From assembly GCA_937960895.1 (NCBI GenBank), contig CALCJD010000117.1, forward strand, positions 10,480 to 74,479: DNA of 64,000 bases. Reading direction: 5' to 3'. This document shows, in pieces, positions 56,616 through 64,000 of the stretch (positions are counted from its first letter, which is position 1; the number at the start of each line of letters is the position of its first letter). The translations under genes were made by a program, and so were the position numbers. The notes below the pieces were generated by a model. The model was not told the DNA's origin and did not search any database. It worked only from the letters and a program-made list of their open reading frames with translations. Source of the DNA: an uncultured Spartobacteria bacterium. Lineage in GTDB: Bacteria > Verrucomicrobiota > Verrucomicrobiia > Chthoniobacterales > Terrimicrobiaceae.

Positions 56616-59600
56616 TCAGGCGGTCTGCGCTGCGCGGGAGGTCTCCGGCGTTTCGCCTTCGCCGCGTTTGAAAAAGGCGATTTTGTCCAGATACCGCTCC
56701 TGGAATTTCTCCATGTAGACGTAGAAGACCGGCGTGCAGAAGAGGGTGAGGAGCTGCGCCACCAGCAGGCCGCCGACGATGCAAAGGCCCATGGGCTGGC
56801 GCGATGACCCGTCCGCGCCGAAACCAAAGGCCATCGGCAGCGCCCCGAAGACGGCGGCGAAGGTGGTCATGAGAATGGGACGCACACGTTCGATCGCCGC
56901 CTCGACCGCGGCGGCCTCGATGCCAAGGCCCTCCTGGCGCCGCATGATGGCGAAGTCCACCAGCATGATGCCGTTTTTCTTGATGAGGCCGAGGAGCAGA
57001 AACAACCCGATGAAGCCGTAGAGATCGAGCGTCATGCCAAACATCTGCAGGGTCGCCAGTCCGCCCAGGCTGGCCACCGGAAGCGTGGAGAGCACCGTCA
57101 CCGGATGGATGTAGCTCTCATAAAGAATGCCCAGAATGAGATACATCACAAAGATGGCGATGATGAGCAGAACAACCATGGCCTTCACCGTCTGGATGAA
57201 CTGCTGGCTCGTGCCGGCCGGCGAACCCGTCACCGTGGGCGGAAGGATTTCCTGCGCCGCCTTCAGCAGATCATCCGTCGCTTCGCTGGGCGGGTAGCCG
57301 GGCTCGAGGTTGTAAAAGATCGTCACCGAGGTGATCTGATTGATGTGGCTGATCGATTCCGGTCCGGTCTTGGTGTGCGCACGCACCAGCGACCGCAGGG
57401 GCACGAGGTCGTTGGCCTGATTGCGCACCCAGAGCAGATCCAAGTCGCGCAGTTTGGCGCGCTGCGAGTCCATCAGTTCGGTGATCACCCAGTAGACATT
57501 GAGCGGCGTCTGGATCTGACTCGCCTGGCCCAGCGCAAACGCCGCGGCGAGGGTGTTTTCGATGTCGGCGACGTTGACGCCGTAGCTGTAGGCCTGGTCG
57601 CGGAGGATTTCCAGTTCCTCGAAGGGCGTGTTCAGCCGCATGTCGCTCGACACCTCGGAGAAGCCCTTGATTTTCCGCAGGCGGGTCACCAGCTTTTCCG
57701 CCGTCTGGTAGAGCAGGTCGGGATCGGTGCTGGTCAGCTGGTAGGCATATTGTCCCTGCATGTTTGAGGTCGCCCCGGTGTCAATCTCGAGCGTCGGATA
57801 CGGCTGGATGAGCGGCACGACGCCGGGCAGCTGTTTGCGGATTTCCGCGGTGAGACGCCGGGTGACCTCTTCGATCGGCGGACGCGTGCCGATCGGCTTG
57901 AGCAGGAGCACGACCAGCCCCATCGAGGTGGTGAGCTGGCTGTTCTGGAGTCCCGTCACCGTGATGGCCTGATCGACGGCGGGATCCGCCTTGAAGAGGG
58001 TCTCCAACCGGTCCTGGTAGGCCTGCATCTGCGCCGGGGAACTTCCCTCCGCGGCGAGGAAAACGCCGCGAATCATGCCGCTGTCCCCGACGGGCAGGAA
58101 TCCCTTCGGCACCGCCACAAAAAGCCAGATCGTTCCGGCCAGGGAGACCAGCCAGACGATGAAGGCAAACAAATGGCGCTTCATCACCCATTCGAGGCAG
58201 TGGCGATACCCCCTCTTGAACGCCTCAAAACGCCCGTCGAACCAGTGCTGATACCGGTTCTTCTTTTCGACCCTCTTCAAGAGGCGGGCACAGACCATGG
58301 GCGAAACCACGATGGCGATGGCGCCGGAAAGAATGATGGCCACGACGATGGTGATGGCCATTTCGTTGAACATGCGGCCGATGAGGCCCGGCATGAAGAT
58401 GATCGGGATGAAGATGGCCGAGAGGGACAGCGTCATCGACAGCACGGTGAAGCTGATCTCCTTGGCTCCGAGCAGGGCGGCCAGCGTGGCCGGCTTGCCC
58501 GCATCGAGATGGCGCACGGTGTTTTCCAGCACGACGACGGCGTCGTCGACGAGCAGCCCGACCGCCAGGGTGAGCGCCATGAGGGAGAGGTTGTCGAGGC
58601 TGTAGCCGAGGACCAGCATGACGGCAAACGTGCCCAACAGCGCCAGCGGCAGGGCGATCACGGGCACCACGGTTTCGCGCACGCGGCCGAGGAAGAGAAA
58701 CACCACAAGCACCACGAGCGCGAAGGCGATCAGGATGGTGAGCTTCACGTCGTCGATGCTCTCGACGATCTGCACGGAACGGTCGTAGTTCACATAGGAC
58801 TCGATCGAGGCCGGCAGGGATTTCTGCAGTTTGGCCAGCGTCGCGCGCACGGCCTGCGCCACCTGGACGTCATTGGCACCGGGGGCGGGGGTGACCGCGA
58901 CCACGAGCACGGCGGACATCTGCTTTTTCCAGCTCGTCCAGAATTTCATTTTCAGATACTGGTTCTGCAGTCCGCTGACCGGCGTGGCCACATCCTTCAG
59001 CCGCACGGGGGCGTTGTTTTCGTAGCGGAGGATGATGTTGTTGTAGTCCTCGGCCCGAAGGAGCTGTCCCTTGGGATTGATGATATACTGCAGGGTCTTG
59101 CCGTAGATCTGCCCGCCGGGCGTGAAGACATTGGCGTTTTTCACCGCGTTCACCACATCGAGGACGGTGAGGCCGCGGGCGGACAGCGCATTGGCATCCA
59201 TCTTGATGCACACCGCCCGGGGGGATCCATACACCTGCGCATTGGACACGCCTTCAATCATCATCATCCGCTGGGCGACCATGTTGTTGGCGTAGTCGTA
59301 GAGGTCGCCCATCGTGAGGGTGTCCGAAGCCAGCGTGATGTACACGATGGGCTGGGTGTTCGGATTGGTCGTCTGGAAACTCGGCGGCGCCGGCAGGTCG
59401 GTGGGCAGGTTGCCCTGGGCGCGCTGGATCGCCGCCTCCACCTCCGCCTCGGCCTGCCCCATGTCCTTGTTGAGGTCAAATTGCAGGATAATGTTGCTGG
59501 TGCCCTCCTGATTTTTGGAGGTGATGAGATTGAGCCCCTCAATCTGCATCATCTGAATCTCCAGCGGCGTGGAGACATTGTTTGCCATGATCTCCGGACT

Positions 59601-59762
59601 CGCCCCCGGGTAGTTGGTTGTGACCGAAATGACGGGATAGGCCACGTCCGGCAGGTCGCTCACCGGCAGGTGAAAATAGGACACCGCCCCGAAGATCGCC
59701 ATCGACAGGGCGACCAGGGTGGTCATCACCGGCTTGCGAATGAAGGGCTCGGAAAGATTCAT
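56616..59762 (-). CDS. RND efflux pump inner-membrane transporter (HAE1/MdtB-MdtC type)
   Basis: A 1048-residue RND transporter with 12 membrane segments. The start is MNLSEPFIRKPVMTTLVALS, the AcrB-family N terminus. Visible signatures: GASPEIMANNVSTPLEIQMM, VVFLFLGRVRETVVPVIALP, LALTLAVGLLVDDAVVVLEN with two adjacent aspartates of the proton relay, and GLIKKNGIMLVDFAIMRRQE near the end. It uses proton motive force to pump drugs or metabolites through an outer-membrane channel. The ATG at 59762 is chosen because an upstream in-frame extension to 59825 (21 residues) is not conserved. No TolC-type gene is adjacent. Confidence 0.96.
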   Translation of the reverse strand: MNLSEPFIRKPVMTTLVALSMAIFGAVSYFHLPVSDLPDVAYPVISVTTNYPGASPEIMANNVSTPLEIQMMQIEGLNLITSKNQEGTSNIILQFDLNKDMGQAEAEVEAAIQRAQGNLPTDLPAPPSFQTTNPNTQPIVYITLASDTLTMGDLYDYANNMVAQRMMMIEGVSNAQVYGSPRAVCIKMDANALSARGLTVLDVVNAVKNANVFTPGGQIYGKTLQYIINPKGQLLRAEDYNNIILRYENNAPVRLKDVATPVSGLQNQYLKMKFWTSWKKQMSAVLVVAVTPAPGANDVQVAQAVRATLAKLQKSLPASIESYVNYDRSVQIVESIDDVKLTILIAFALVVLVVFLFLGRVRETVVPVIALPLALLGTFAVMLVLGYSLDNLSLMALTLAVGLLVDDAVVVLENTVRHLDAGKPATLAALLGAKEISFTVLSMTLSLSAIFIPIIFMPGLIGRMFNEMAITIVVAIILSGAIAIVVSPMVCARLLKRVEKKNRYQHWFDGRFEAFKRGYRHCLEWVMKRHLFAFIVWLVSLAGTIWLFVAVPKGFLPVGDSGMIRGVFLAAEGSSPAQMQAYQDRLETLFKADPAVDQAITVTGLQNSQLTTSMGLVVLLLKPIGTRPPIEEVTRRLTAEIRKQLPGVVPLIQPYPTLEIDTGATSNMQGQYAYQLTSTDPDLLYQTAEKLVTRLRKIKGFSEVSSDMRLNTPFEELEILRDQAYSYGVNVADIENTLAAAFALGQASQIQTPLNVYWVITELMDSQRAKLRDLDLLWVRNQANDLVPLRSLVRAHTKTGPESISHINQITSVTIFYNLEPGYPPSEATDDLLKAAQEILPPTVTGSPAGTSQQFIQTVKAMVVLLIIAIFVMYLILGILYESYIHPVTVLSTLPVASLGGLATLQMFGMTLDLYGFIGLFLLLGLIKKNGIMLVDFAIMRRQEGLGIEAAAVEAAIERVRPILMTTFAAVFGALPMAFGFGADGSSRQPMGLCIVGGLLVAQLLTLFCTPVFYVYMEKFQERYLDKIAFFKRGEGETPETSRAAQTA

Positions 59763-59856
59763 GGACGCGGGGGAACGGGGCCGGACACGGGACCGCGGCG
59801 ACCGGGAATTGCGATGAGGCCCCACCTCCCTCCCGTCATCGTGACGCTCCGTTTTT

Positions 59857-60987
59857 TCATGGAGTCTTCGTCGTTGGGGTCGGCGACGCCTGGGCGTTCA
59901 CCGCGGTGGGGGTCACCTTGACGCCGGTGTCCAGTCCAAGCTGACCGGCCGTCACCACGCGATCGCCGGCCGCCACGCCGGATTCGATCACCGTCAGGTC
60001 GTCATGGCGCTGGCCGATGGTGACACTGCGTTGGGTGACGGTGTTGTCGGCATTGACCACAAACACATAGGGCCCCTGCTGGCCGACCATCACGCAGGAG
60101 GACGGAACCACGACGGCCTTTTCCAGCGTGGTGAGCACGAGGCGGACGTTGACGAAGAGCCCGGGCCAGAGCCGGGCGTCATCGTTGGGCAGCGTGGCCT
60201 CCAGGGTCAGCGTTCCGGTGGAACTGGAAATGGTGTTGTTGATGAAGGTGAGTTTGCCGGAGAGGGTCTTGCCATCAACCGCGCCGGGGATGGCGACCTC
60301 CACCGGAAGCTCGCCGCCCTTGACGAAATACTCGCGGACCCGGTCGAAGTCGTTTTCCGAAATGGTGAACCGCACATAGATCGGATTGATCGCCTGGATG
60401 TTGATCAGTTTGGTGGTGTTGGCGGTCACCAGATTCCCGGCATCCACCTCGTAAAGCCCCGCCTTTCCGTCGATGGGCGAGGTGATCGTGCAGTACCCCA
60501 GGTTGATCTTCGCGTTGGCCAGCTCCCCCTCCGCCGACAACACGGCGCCCTGGGCCTGGAGCTGGGCGGCTTCGGCATCCTGCAGATCCGCCAGGTCGAT
60601 GGTCTTGGTTTTGTAGAGCTCCTGCTGGCGCTGCAGGTTGACCTGCGCATTGGCCAGCTGGGCCTTGGCGGAATCCAGTTTGCCCTGGGCCTCCTGGACG
60701 GCGGCTTCAAAGGGGCGCGGATCGATTTCCGCGATGAGGTCGCCGGCCTTGACCATGGCGCCCTGGGCCACGGCGTATTTGAGCAGCGTTCCGGTGACCT
60801 GGGCCTGCAGCGTGACGTCGGCGACGGACGCGCAGTTTCCAAAGGTCTCGATGGTGAGCGGCACGTCCTGTTCCCCGGCCGTCGCATACGTCACCGGACG
60901 GGGAGGTTCCGGGGGGGGTTCCTTTTTTTCGCAGGAAATCACTCCGGCGAACAACGCCCCCAACCCGATCACCGCCTTCAACTTCAT
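59857..60987 (-). CDS. RND efflux membrane-fusion protein (periplasmic adaptor)
   Basis: A 376-residue HlyD/AcrA-family adaptor and probable lipoprotein: the signal ends VISCEKKEPPP (lipobox). The lipoyl-like and hairpin domains are visible: ADVTLQAQVTGTLLKYAVAQ, GAMVKAGDLIAEIDPRPFEA, then a helical hairpin KLDSAKAQLANAQVNLQRQQ, and YCTITSPIDGKAGLYEVDAG and a beta-barrel (VRFTISENDFDRVREYFVKG). A typical C-terminal VTIGQRHDDLTVIESGVAAG. It links the RND transporter to an outer-membrane channel. It precedes the transporter on the same strand with a 94-nt gap. Confidence 0.95.
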   Translation of the reverse strand: MKLKAVIGLGALFAGVISCEKKEPPPEPPRPVTYATAGEQDVPLTIETFGNCASVADVTLQAQVTGTLLKYAVAQGAMVKAGDLIAEIDPRPFEAAVQEAQGKLDSAKAQLANAQVNLQRQQELYKTKTIDLADLQDAEAAQLQAQGAVLSAEGELANAKINLGYCTITSPIDGKAGLYEVDAGNLVTANTTKLINIQAINPIYVRFTISENDFDRVREYFVKGGELPVEVAIPGAVDGKTLSGKLTFINNTISSSTGTLTLEATLPNDDARLWPGLFVNVRLVLTTLEKAVVVPSSCVMVGQQGPYVFVVNADNTVTQRSVTIGQRHDDLTVIESGVAAGDRVVTAGQLGLDTGVKVTPTAVNAQASPTPTTKTP

Positions 60988-60995
60988 CGGTCCGC

Positions 60996-61024
60996 TTGGT
61001 AGTTGCCGGGGAGACGGCTGTCAA
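60996..61024 (-). promoter_or_regulatory. Putative promoter of the RND operon
   Basis: On the reverse strand consensus TTGACA (61024-61019), 17-nt spacer, TACCAA (61001-60996), then 8 nt to the ATG at 60987. The -35 box is perfect; the -10 box is weak. The short interval to the start is compatible with a leaderless transcript. Confidence 0.45.
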
Positions 61025-61113
61025 GAACCGCAGATTTGCGGGCCGGAGCGGACGTTCGGAAAGCCGTCTACCGTCCGCGCAAATGACATTCCCGCCGGCC
61101 CCGCGGCCGCGTA

Positions 61114-62451
61114 TCAGGATCCCCCTGCCGTATTGGCGGAATCCAGCAGACCGGCCGGAAGCAGTTCCTCCACCCGCACGGGCAGGCCGGTGGCGAAGGA
61201 ACGGTTGGCGGCAATTCCGGTCAGGATGGACAGCGCGCCGTCGCGGGGCCCGGCGGCACGGCGCAGCGGGTCGTTGATCGGGTTGCCGCCGAAAAGTTCC
61301 TCGAGCATGATCAGGTCGCCGCCGCCGTGACCGCCCTCCATCCTGGGAACCTCCACGCTGTAGGGTTTGGCAAAATGGGGAAACACCATCAGGCGCCGGC
61401 TTTGCGTCACACCGTCACCGACATGGCTGTTCCCCGCGGCGACATACGACTTCTCAAACTCGTCGAGCTCGATGCGTCCCTTGGTGCCGTTGAAGGCGAT
61501 GCGAAATCCCTCCCACGGTGCATACGCCGTGAGGGTGTAGGAAAGCTGCGCCCCATTGCGATAGCCCACCACGAGGTTCATCGTGTCCTCGATGTCGATT
61601 CCTTCGCCGAAGACATTCTGGTCACGCAGGTAGCCGTCGGCCCTTTCCGCCTCCCAGTATAACCCCTGCAGTCCGGCCCCGTCCCGCAGATCCATGGCGA
61701 ACGGATCCCCCTGCGAGGCGGGATCCCCGGTGCTCCGCACATAGGGCCGCGCATTGCCCAGCCGGCGGCCGTTGACGTCACCGTAAAAGGCCAGCGAGCC
61801 CAGACCGAACACCACCTCCGGCTCACTGCCGAGCCACCAGTTCACCAGATCGAAATGATGGGTCGCCTTGTGCACCATGAGCCCGCCCGAGTTGATCTTG
61901 TTGCGATGCCAGCGGCGAAAATAGTCCGCGCCGTGCCCGGTATCGAGCAGCCATTCAAAATGCACCGAGCGCACCTCGCCGATGGTGCCCGAGAGAATCA
62001 GCTCCTTCACCTTGCTGCGGCCGGGCGAATACCGGTAGTTGAACGTCACCCGCAACCGGCGTCCGGTCCGCTCGACCGCCTCCAGGATGGCCCGGCATTT
62101 CTTTTCGTCCGTGGTCATCGGCTTCTCCGTGATGGCATCACAGCCCGCCTCCAGGGCGCGGATGATGTATTCGTCGTGCGTGCGATCGATGGTGGTGACG
62201 ATCACCACGTCAGGTTTCTCCTCCCGGATCATCCGGTCGAAATCTTGGGCGGCATACATCGGCACCGGAGCCGCGCCGAATTTCTCCGCGTACACCCGAT
62301 TGTGATATTTCATCCGGAGGGAGTTCCGGTCGCAAATCGCCACCAGGGCGTTTTTCTCCCGATACTGCCCCAGGAGGGCTTCGGCATACATGAAGGCCCG
62401 GGCACCTGTTCCCACAAGGGCATAGCGGGTGATGGGGTGGGATGTACTCAT
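61114..62451 (-). CDS. Gfo/Idh/MocA family oxidoreductase
   Basis: A 445-residue NAD(P)-dependent oxidoreductase. The Rossmann domain starts RYALVGTGARAFMYAEALLG (GTGARA), and the conserved catalytic-type EKPMTTDEKKCRAILEAVER contains the EKP motif. The second domain has FNYRYSPGRSKVKELILSGT and GLMVHKATHHFDLVNWWLGS, with His residues used in the active site. The C-terminal part is long (about 100 residues more than small members). Substrate unknown: sugars, inositols or glycosides. The ATG at 62451 follows a -10-like TAGGAT by 7 nt. It diverges from an AraC regulator, which probably controls it. Confidence 0.93.
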   Translation of the reverse strand: MSTSHPITRYALVGTGARAFMYAEALLGQYREKNALVAICDRNSLRMKYHNRVYAEKFGAAPVPMYAAQDFDRMIREEKPDVVIVTTIDRTHDEYIIRALEAGCDAITEKPMTTDEKKCRAILEAVERTGRRLRVTFNYRYSPGRSKVKELILSGTIGEVRSVHFEWLLDTGHGADYFRRWHRNKINSGGLMVHKATHHFDLVNWWLGSEPEVVFGLGSLAFYGDVNGRRLGNARPYVRSTGDPASQGDPFAMDLRDGAGLQGLYWEAERADGYLRDQNVFGEGIDIEDTMNLVVGYRNGAQLSYTLTAYAPWEGFRIAFNGTKGRIELDEFEKSYVAAGNSHVGDGVTQSRRLMVFPHFAKPYSVEVPRMEGGHGGGDLIMLEELFGGNPINDPLRRAAGPRDGALSILTGIAANRSFATGLPVRVEELLPAGLLDSANTAGGS

Positions 62452-62458
62452 GTCAACC

Positions 62459-62487
62459 ATCCTAGAATTGCCAGGGCGGTCCTTCAA
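62459..62487 (-). promoter_or_regulatory. Putative promoter of the Gfo/Idh/MocA gene
   Basis: On the reverse strand TTGAAG (62487-62482), 17-nt spacer, TAGGAT (62464-62459), then 7 nt to the ATG at 62451. AGGA within it could instead act as a ribosome-binding site, so leadered and leaderless readings are both possible. Confidence 0.4.
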
Positions 62488-62508
62488 ATGGCCGTTTCGG
62501 TCATGGAC

Positions 62509-62535
62509 TTGACATTTTCAATCACGAAGTAATCT
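62509..62535 (+). promoter_or_regulatory. Putative promoter of the AraC-family gene
   Basis: TTGACA (62509-62514) matches consensus, with 15 nt to TAATCT (62530-62535), then 7 nt to the ATG at 62543. No Shine-Dalgarno-like sequence lies before the start. Spacer is short, so this remains tentative. Confidence 0.4.
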
Positions 62536-62542
62536 CGTCCCC

Positions 62543-63343
62543 ATGCTGTGCTACCTGGGAACCGGCCCACGCCGTTACGCGGAACATCCGCTCCCGGCCT
62601 GCCGCCGGCCCTACTGGGAGTTCCAGGCCGTCCTTTCCGGACGGATTGCCATGACGGAGGAAACGGGACCGGGTGTGCTGCGTCAGCGCCGTCTCTGGCT
62701 TTCCGCACCCGGACACCTGCACGGCTGGACGGGCGAGCCCGGAAGGGATGCCGAAATCGTGGTCTTCCATTTTCTCCGCCTCCCCGAATCCCTGGCGAAA
62801 AGGATCCCGGATCGCGGCCATGTCGAACTTTCGCTCTCCTCCCCCCAGGCCAGGCGGCTTCGCGAACTCGCCGACGGACTGGGCCGGAGCCTGCAATGGC
62901 CCGGTCCCGAAATGCTGCTGCGCCAGGAACACGCGCTTCTCGAATTGAGCCTGCTGGTTCACGACGGCCTGTCCCTGCCGGAGGTGGAACAGGCGGACGT
63001 GGCGGGACGACGCGTTCAGAAGGCCCTCGCCTGGTTTGTCGCCCACCTGGAGGAAAACCCCGGTCTCGAGGACGTCGCGCGGATGGCGGGGAGCTCCGCG
63101 TCCCATCTCCGCCGGCATTTTCACGAAATCCTGGGAGCCTCCCCAAAAAAGATCTTCGACCAGCTCCGTTTCCAACGGGCGATGGAAATGATGGCCGATC
63201 CCGCCATCAAGCTGAACACTGTTTCCGGCGCCTGCGGATTCGAAAGTCCGGACGCCTTTTCCCGCGCCTTCAAAAAGAAATTCGGCGTCAGTCCGGACCA
63301 CTGGCGGGGAGGCAGGGATCTGGTGAAAAGGCGTCTGGAATGA
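62543..63343 (+). CDS. AraC family transcriptional regulator
   Basis: A 266-residue regulator. An N-terminal cupin-like domain (residues about 15-130; HPLPACRRPYWEFQAVLSGR, LWLSAPGHLHGWTGEPGRDA) probably binds a sugar. The C-terminal pair of AraC helix-turn-helix motifs is PGLEDVARMAGSSASHLRRH, FHEILGASPKKIFDQLRFQR, then LNTVSGACGFESPDAFSRAF and KKKFGVSPDHWRGG, matching the family signature. It stands divergently from the oxidoreductase gene across 91 nt, and is its probable regulator. Confidence 0.95.
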   Translation: MLCYLGTGPRRYAEHPLPACRRPYWEFQAVLSGRIAMTEETGPGVLRQRRLWLSAPGHLHGWTGEPGRDAEIVVFHFLRLPESLAKRIPDRGHVELSLSSPQARRLRELADGLGRSLQWPGPEMLLRQEHALLELSLLVHDGLSLPEVEQADVAGRRVQKALAWFVAHLEENPGLEDVARMAGSSASHLRRHFHEILGASPKKIFDQLRFQRAMEMMADPAIKLNTVSGACGFESPDAFSRAFKKKFGVSPDHWRGGRDLVKRRLE

Positions 63344-63345
63344 CG

Positions 63346-63367
63346 CCGTCCCTCTCCGACCGGACGG
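63346..63367 (+). terminator. Possible terminator of the AraC gene
   Basis: CCGTCC (63346-63351) and GGACGG (63362-63367) form a 6-bp stem with a 10-nt loop beginning 2 nt after the stop. No U-tract follows, so the call is weak. Confidence 0.3.
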
Positions 63368-63437
63368 AGCCCTGCAATCCCCCGCCGGGGTCTAAAAGCT
63401 GGACGTCCACCGGTCCGCGCCGGGTATAAGTTTCCCC

Positions 63438-63815
63438 GTGAAATTTCTCGCCTGTCTCAGCTGTCTGCTTCTGGCGGCCTGCGCGCAAACTCCGGTGGCG
63501 TTCACGGGCAAATCCAAACCCTTCGGTCCATTGAACCCGGGCGGGCCGGTTTTTCAGCCCACGGAAATGCTCGTCTCCGAACCGCCGCCCGCCGACCCGC
63601 CCTTCGGCCGCTATTTTGCCAACGACCGGGCGCCCGTTCCCAAGGGCATGAAGGATCCCTACTGGATCAGCGGATACTGGGCATGGAAGGACCCCTACTG
63701 GGAATGGGTGCATGGACGCTGGGTGGAACGCCCGCGGCCCGGACTCATCTGGATCAACGCCCGCCACTACTCCACCGGCAGCCGCCATTATTGGGTGACG
63801 GGGTATTGGGAATAG
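63438..63815 (+). CDS. Small YXWGXW-type lipoprotein
   Basis: A 125-residue exported lipoprotein with a GTG start at 63438. The signal peptide is KFLACLSCLLLAACAQTP with the lipobox LAAC. The C-terminal half is rich in Tyr/Trp with a repeated motif: YWISGYWAWKDPYWEWVHGR, WVERPRPGLIWINARHY and YWVTGYWE, as in YXWGXW-repeat proteins of the envelope. Function unknown. A TATAAG (63425-63430) lies 7 nt before the GTG, close to a consensus -10 box. It ends 146 nt before a tandem heptamer repeat. Confidence 0.82.
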   Translation: MKFLACLSCLLLAACAQTPVAFTGKSKPFGPLNPGGPVFQPTEMLVSEPPPADPPFGRYFANDRAPVPKGMKDPYWISGYWAWKDPYWEWVHGRWVERPRPGLIWINARHYSTGSRHYWVTGYWE

Positions 63816-63961
63816 ACCGGAGAGTCGAAACGGCTGAGGCAATCGGCCGCCCGGACATGAGCCACCTCACGGCGGGGCGGCTTCCGGTCGGCCCCTGAAA
63901 TTGGGAACAAGCCGGAGGTTGTCCCCCCCCGCGGGCACGAGACGCGCCGGCCCCGGACCGT

Positions 63962-64000
63962 TTCCACCTTCCACCTTCCACCTTCCACCTTCCACCTTCC
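63962..64000. repeat. Tandem TTCCACC heptamer repeat, cut by the window edge
   Basis: Five perfect copies of TTCCACC (GGTGGAA on the other strand) are followed by a partial TTCC at the window end, so the true copy number is unknown. The 146 nt before it (63816-63961) hold no gene that I can support; only a C-run and GC-rich sequence are visible. Such heptamers can be slippage-prone; a phase-variation role is not shown. Confidence 0.8.

Noticed and set aside
58173..59921. 582-residue forward open frame
   Set aside because: It is the antisense of the RND transporter, with His/Asp/Gly-rich shadow composition.
63962..64000. CRISPR or direct-repeat array
   Set aside because: The units are 7 nt and adjacent, without spacers.

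Overview
This is a GC-rich, gene-dense bacterial chromosome segment. Intergenic gaps are short and many starts overlap the preceding stop as ATGA or TGATG. The gene set (LPS-type outer-membrane genes, OprB-like porin, RND efflux, Mla-type lipid transport, bactofilins, PilT-like ATPases, a TIGR03790-type protein, a DUF2851-type protein and a YXWGXW-type lipoprotein) fits a Gram-negative of the PVC group. My best guess is Verrucomicrobiota, inferred from gene content only. I see no phage, insertion sequence, CRISPR array or rRNA. There is one tRNA, Val(CAC).

Layout. 1-4817: a Gfo/Idh/MocA oxidoreductase (partial) diverges from a LacI regulator, followed by a sugar ABC importer (binding protein and two permeases, no ATPase). 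4887-10310: two STAS-domain proteins interleaved with an ABC system of the TrpXYZ/COG2984-4120-1101 type, whose binding protein is a tandem fusion. 10320-17446 (minus): TPR membrane protein, uncharacterised 465-residue protein, methyltransferase, ECF sigma and anti-sigma pair, rlmN. 17577-21432 (minus): L,D-transpeptidase, aldo-keto reductase, recN. 21461-29212 (plus): MBL hydrolase, TIGR03790 protein, DUF2851 protein, two PilT-like ATPases and a transglutaminase/TPR protein, mostly overlapping or adjacent.

29299-40838: housekeeping and envelope genes (HAD phosphatase, HTH protein, Sfp-type PPTase, DEAD-box helicase, tRNA-Val, MYG1-like protein, dienelactone hydrolase, Fur, hisF, amidase, GH1 lipoprotein, pyridine nucleotide-disulfide oxidoreductase). 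40940-42118: a bactofilin pair, the second carrying two zinc ribbons. 42146-42489: a frameshifted small gene. 42505-47006: PNP, AI-2E-type permease, HNH nuclease, S1C protease. 47066-50547: small protein plus MlaE-MlaF-MlaD homologues and a YoaK protein. 50592-53292: ilvD divergent from a LysR regulator. 53338-60987: cytochrome c, porin, second amidase, RND pump and adaptor. 61114-64000: second Gfo/Idh/MocA divergent from an AraC regulator, a small lipoprotein and a heptamer repeat running off the window.

Recurring themes are carbohydrate uptake and breakdown under local regulators, and cell-envelope building (two amidases, L,D-transpeptidase, bactofilins, lipid transport, porin). Several genes appear to have a -10 box only 6-8 nt before the start codon, suggesting leaderless transcripts. 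The least explained unit is the STAS/ABC cluster at 4887-10310, followed by the zinc-ribbon bactofilin and the TIGR03790-DUF2851-PilT-transglutaminase run.
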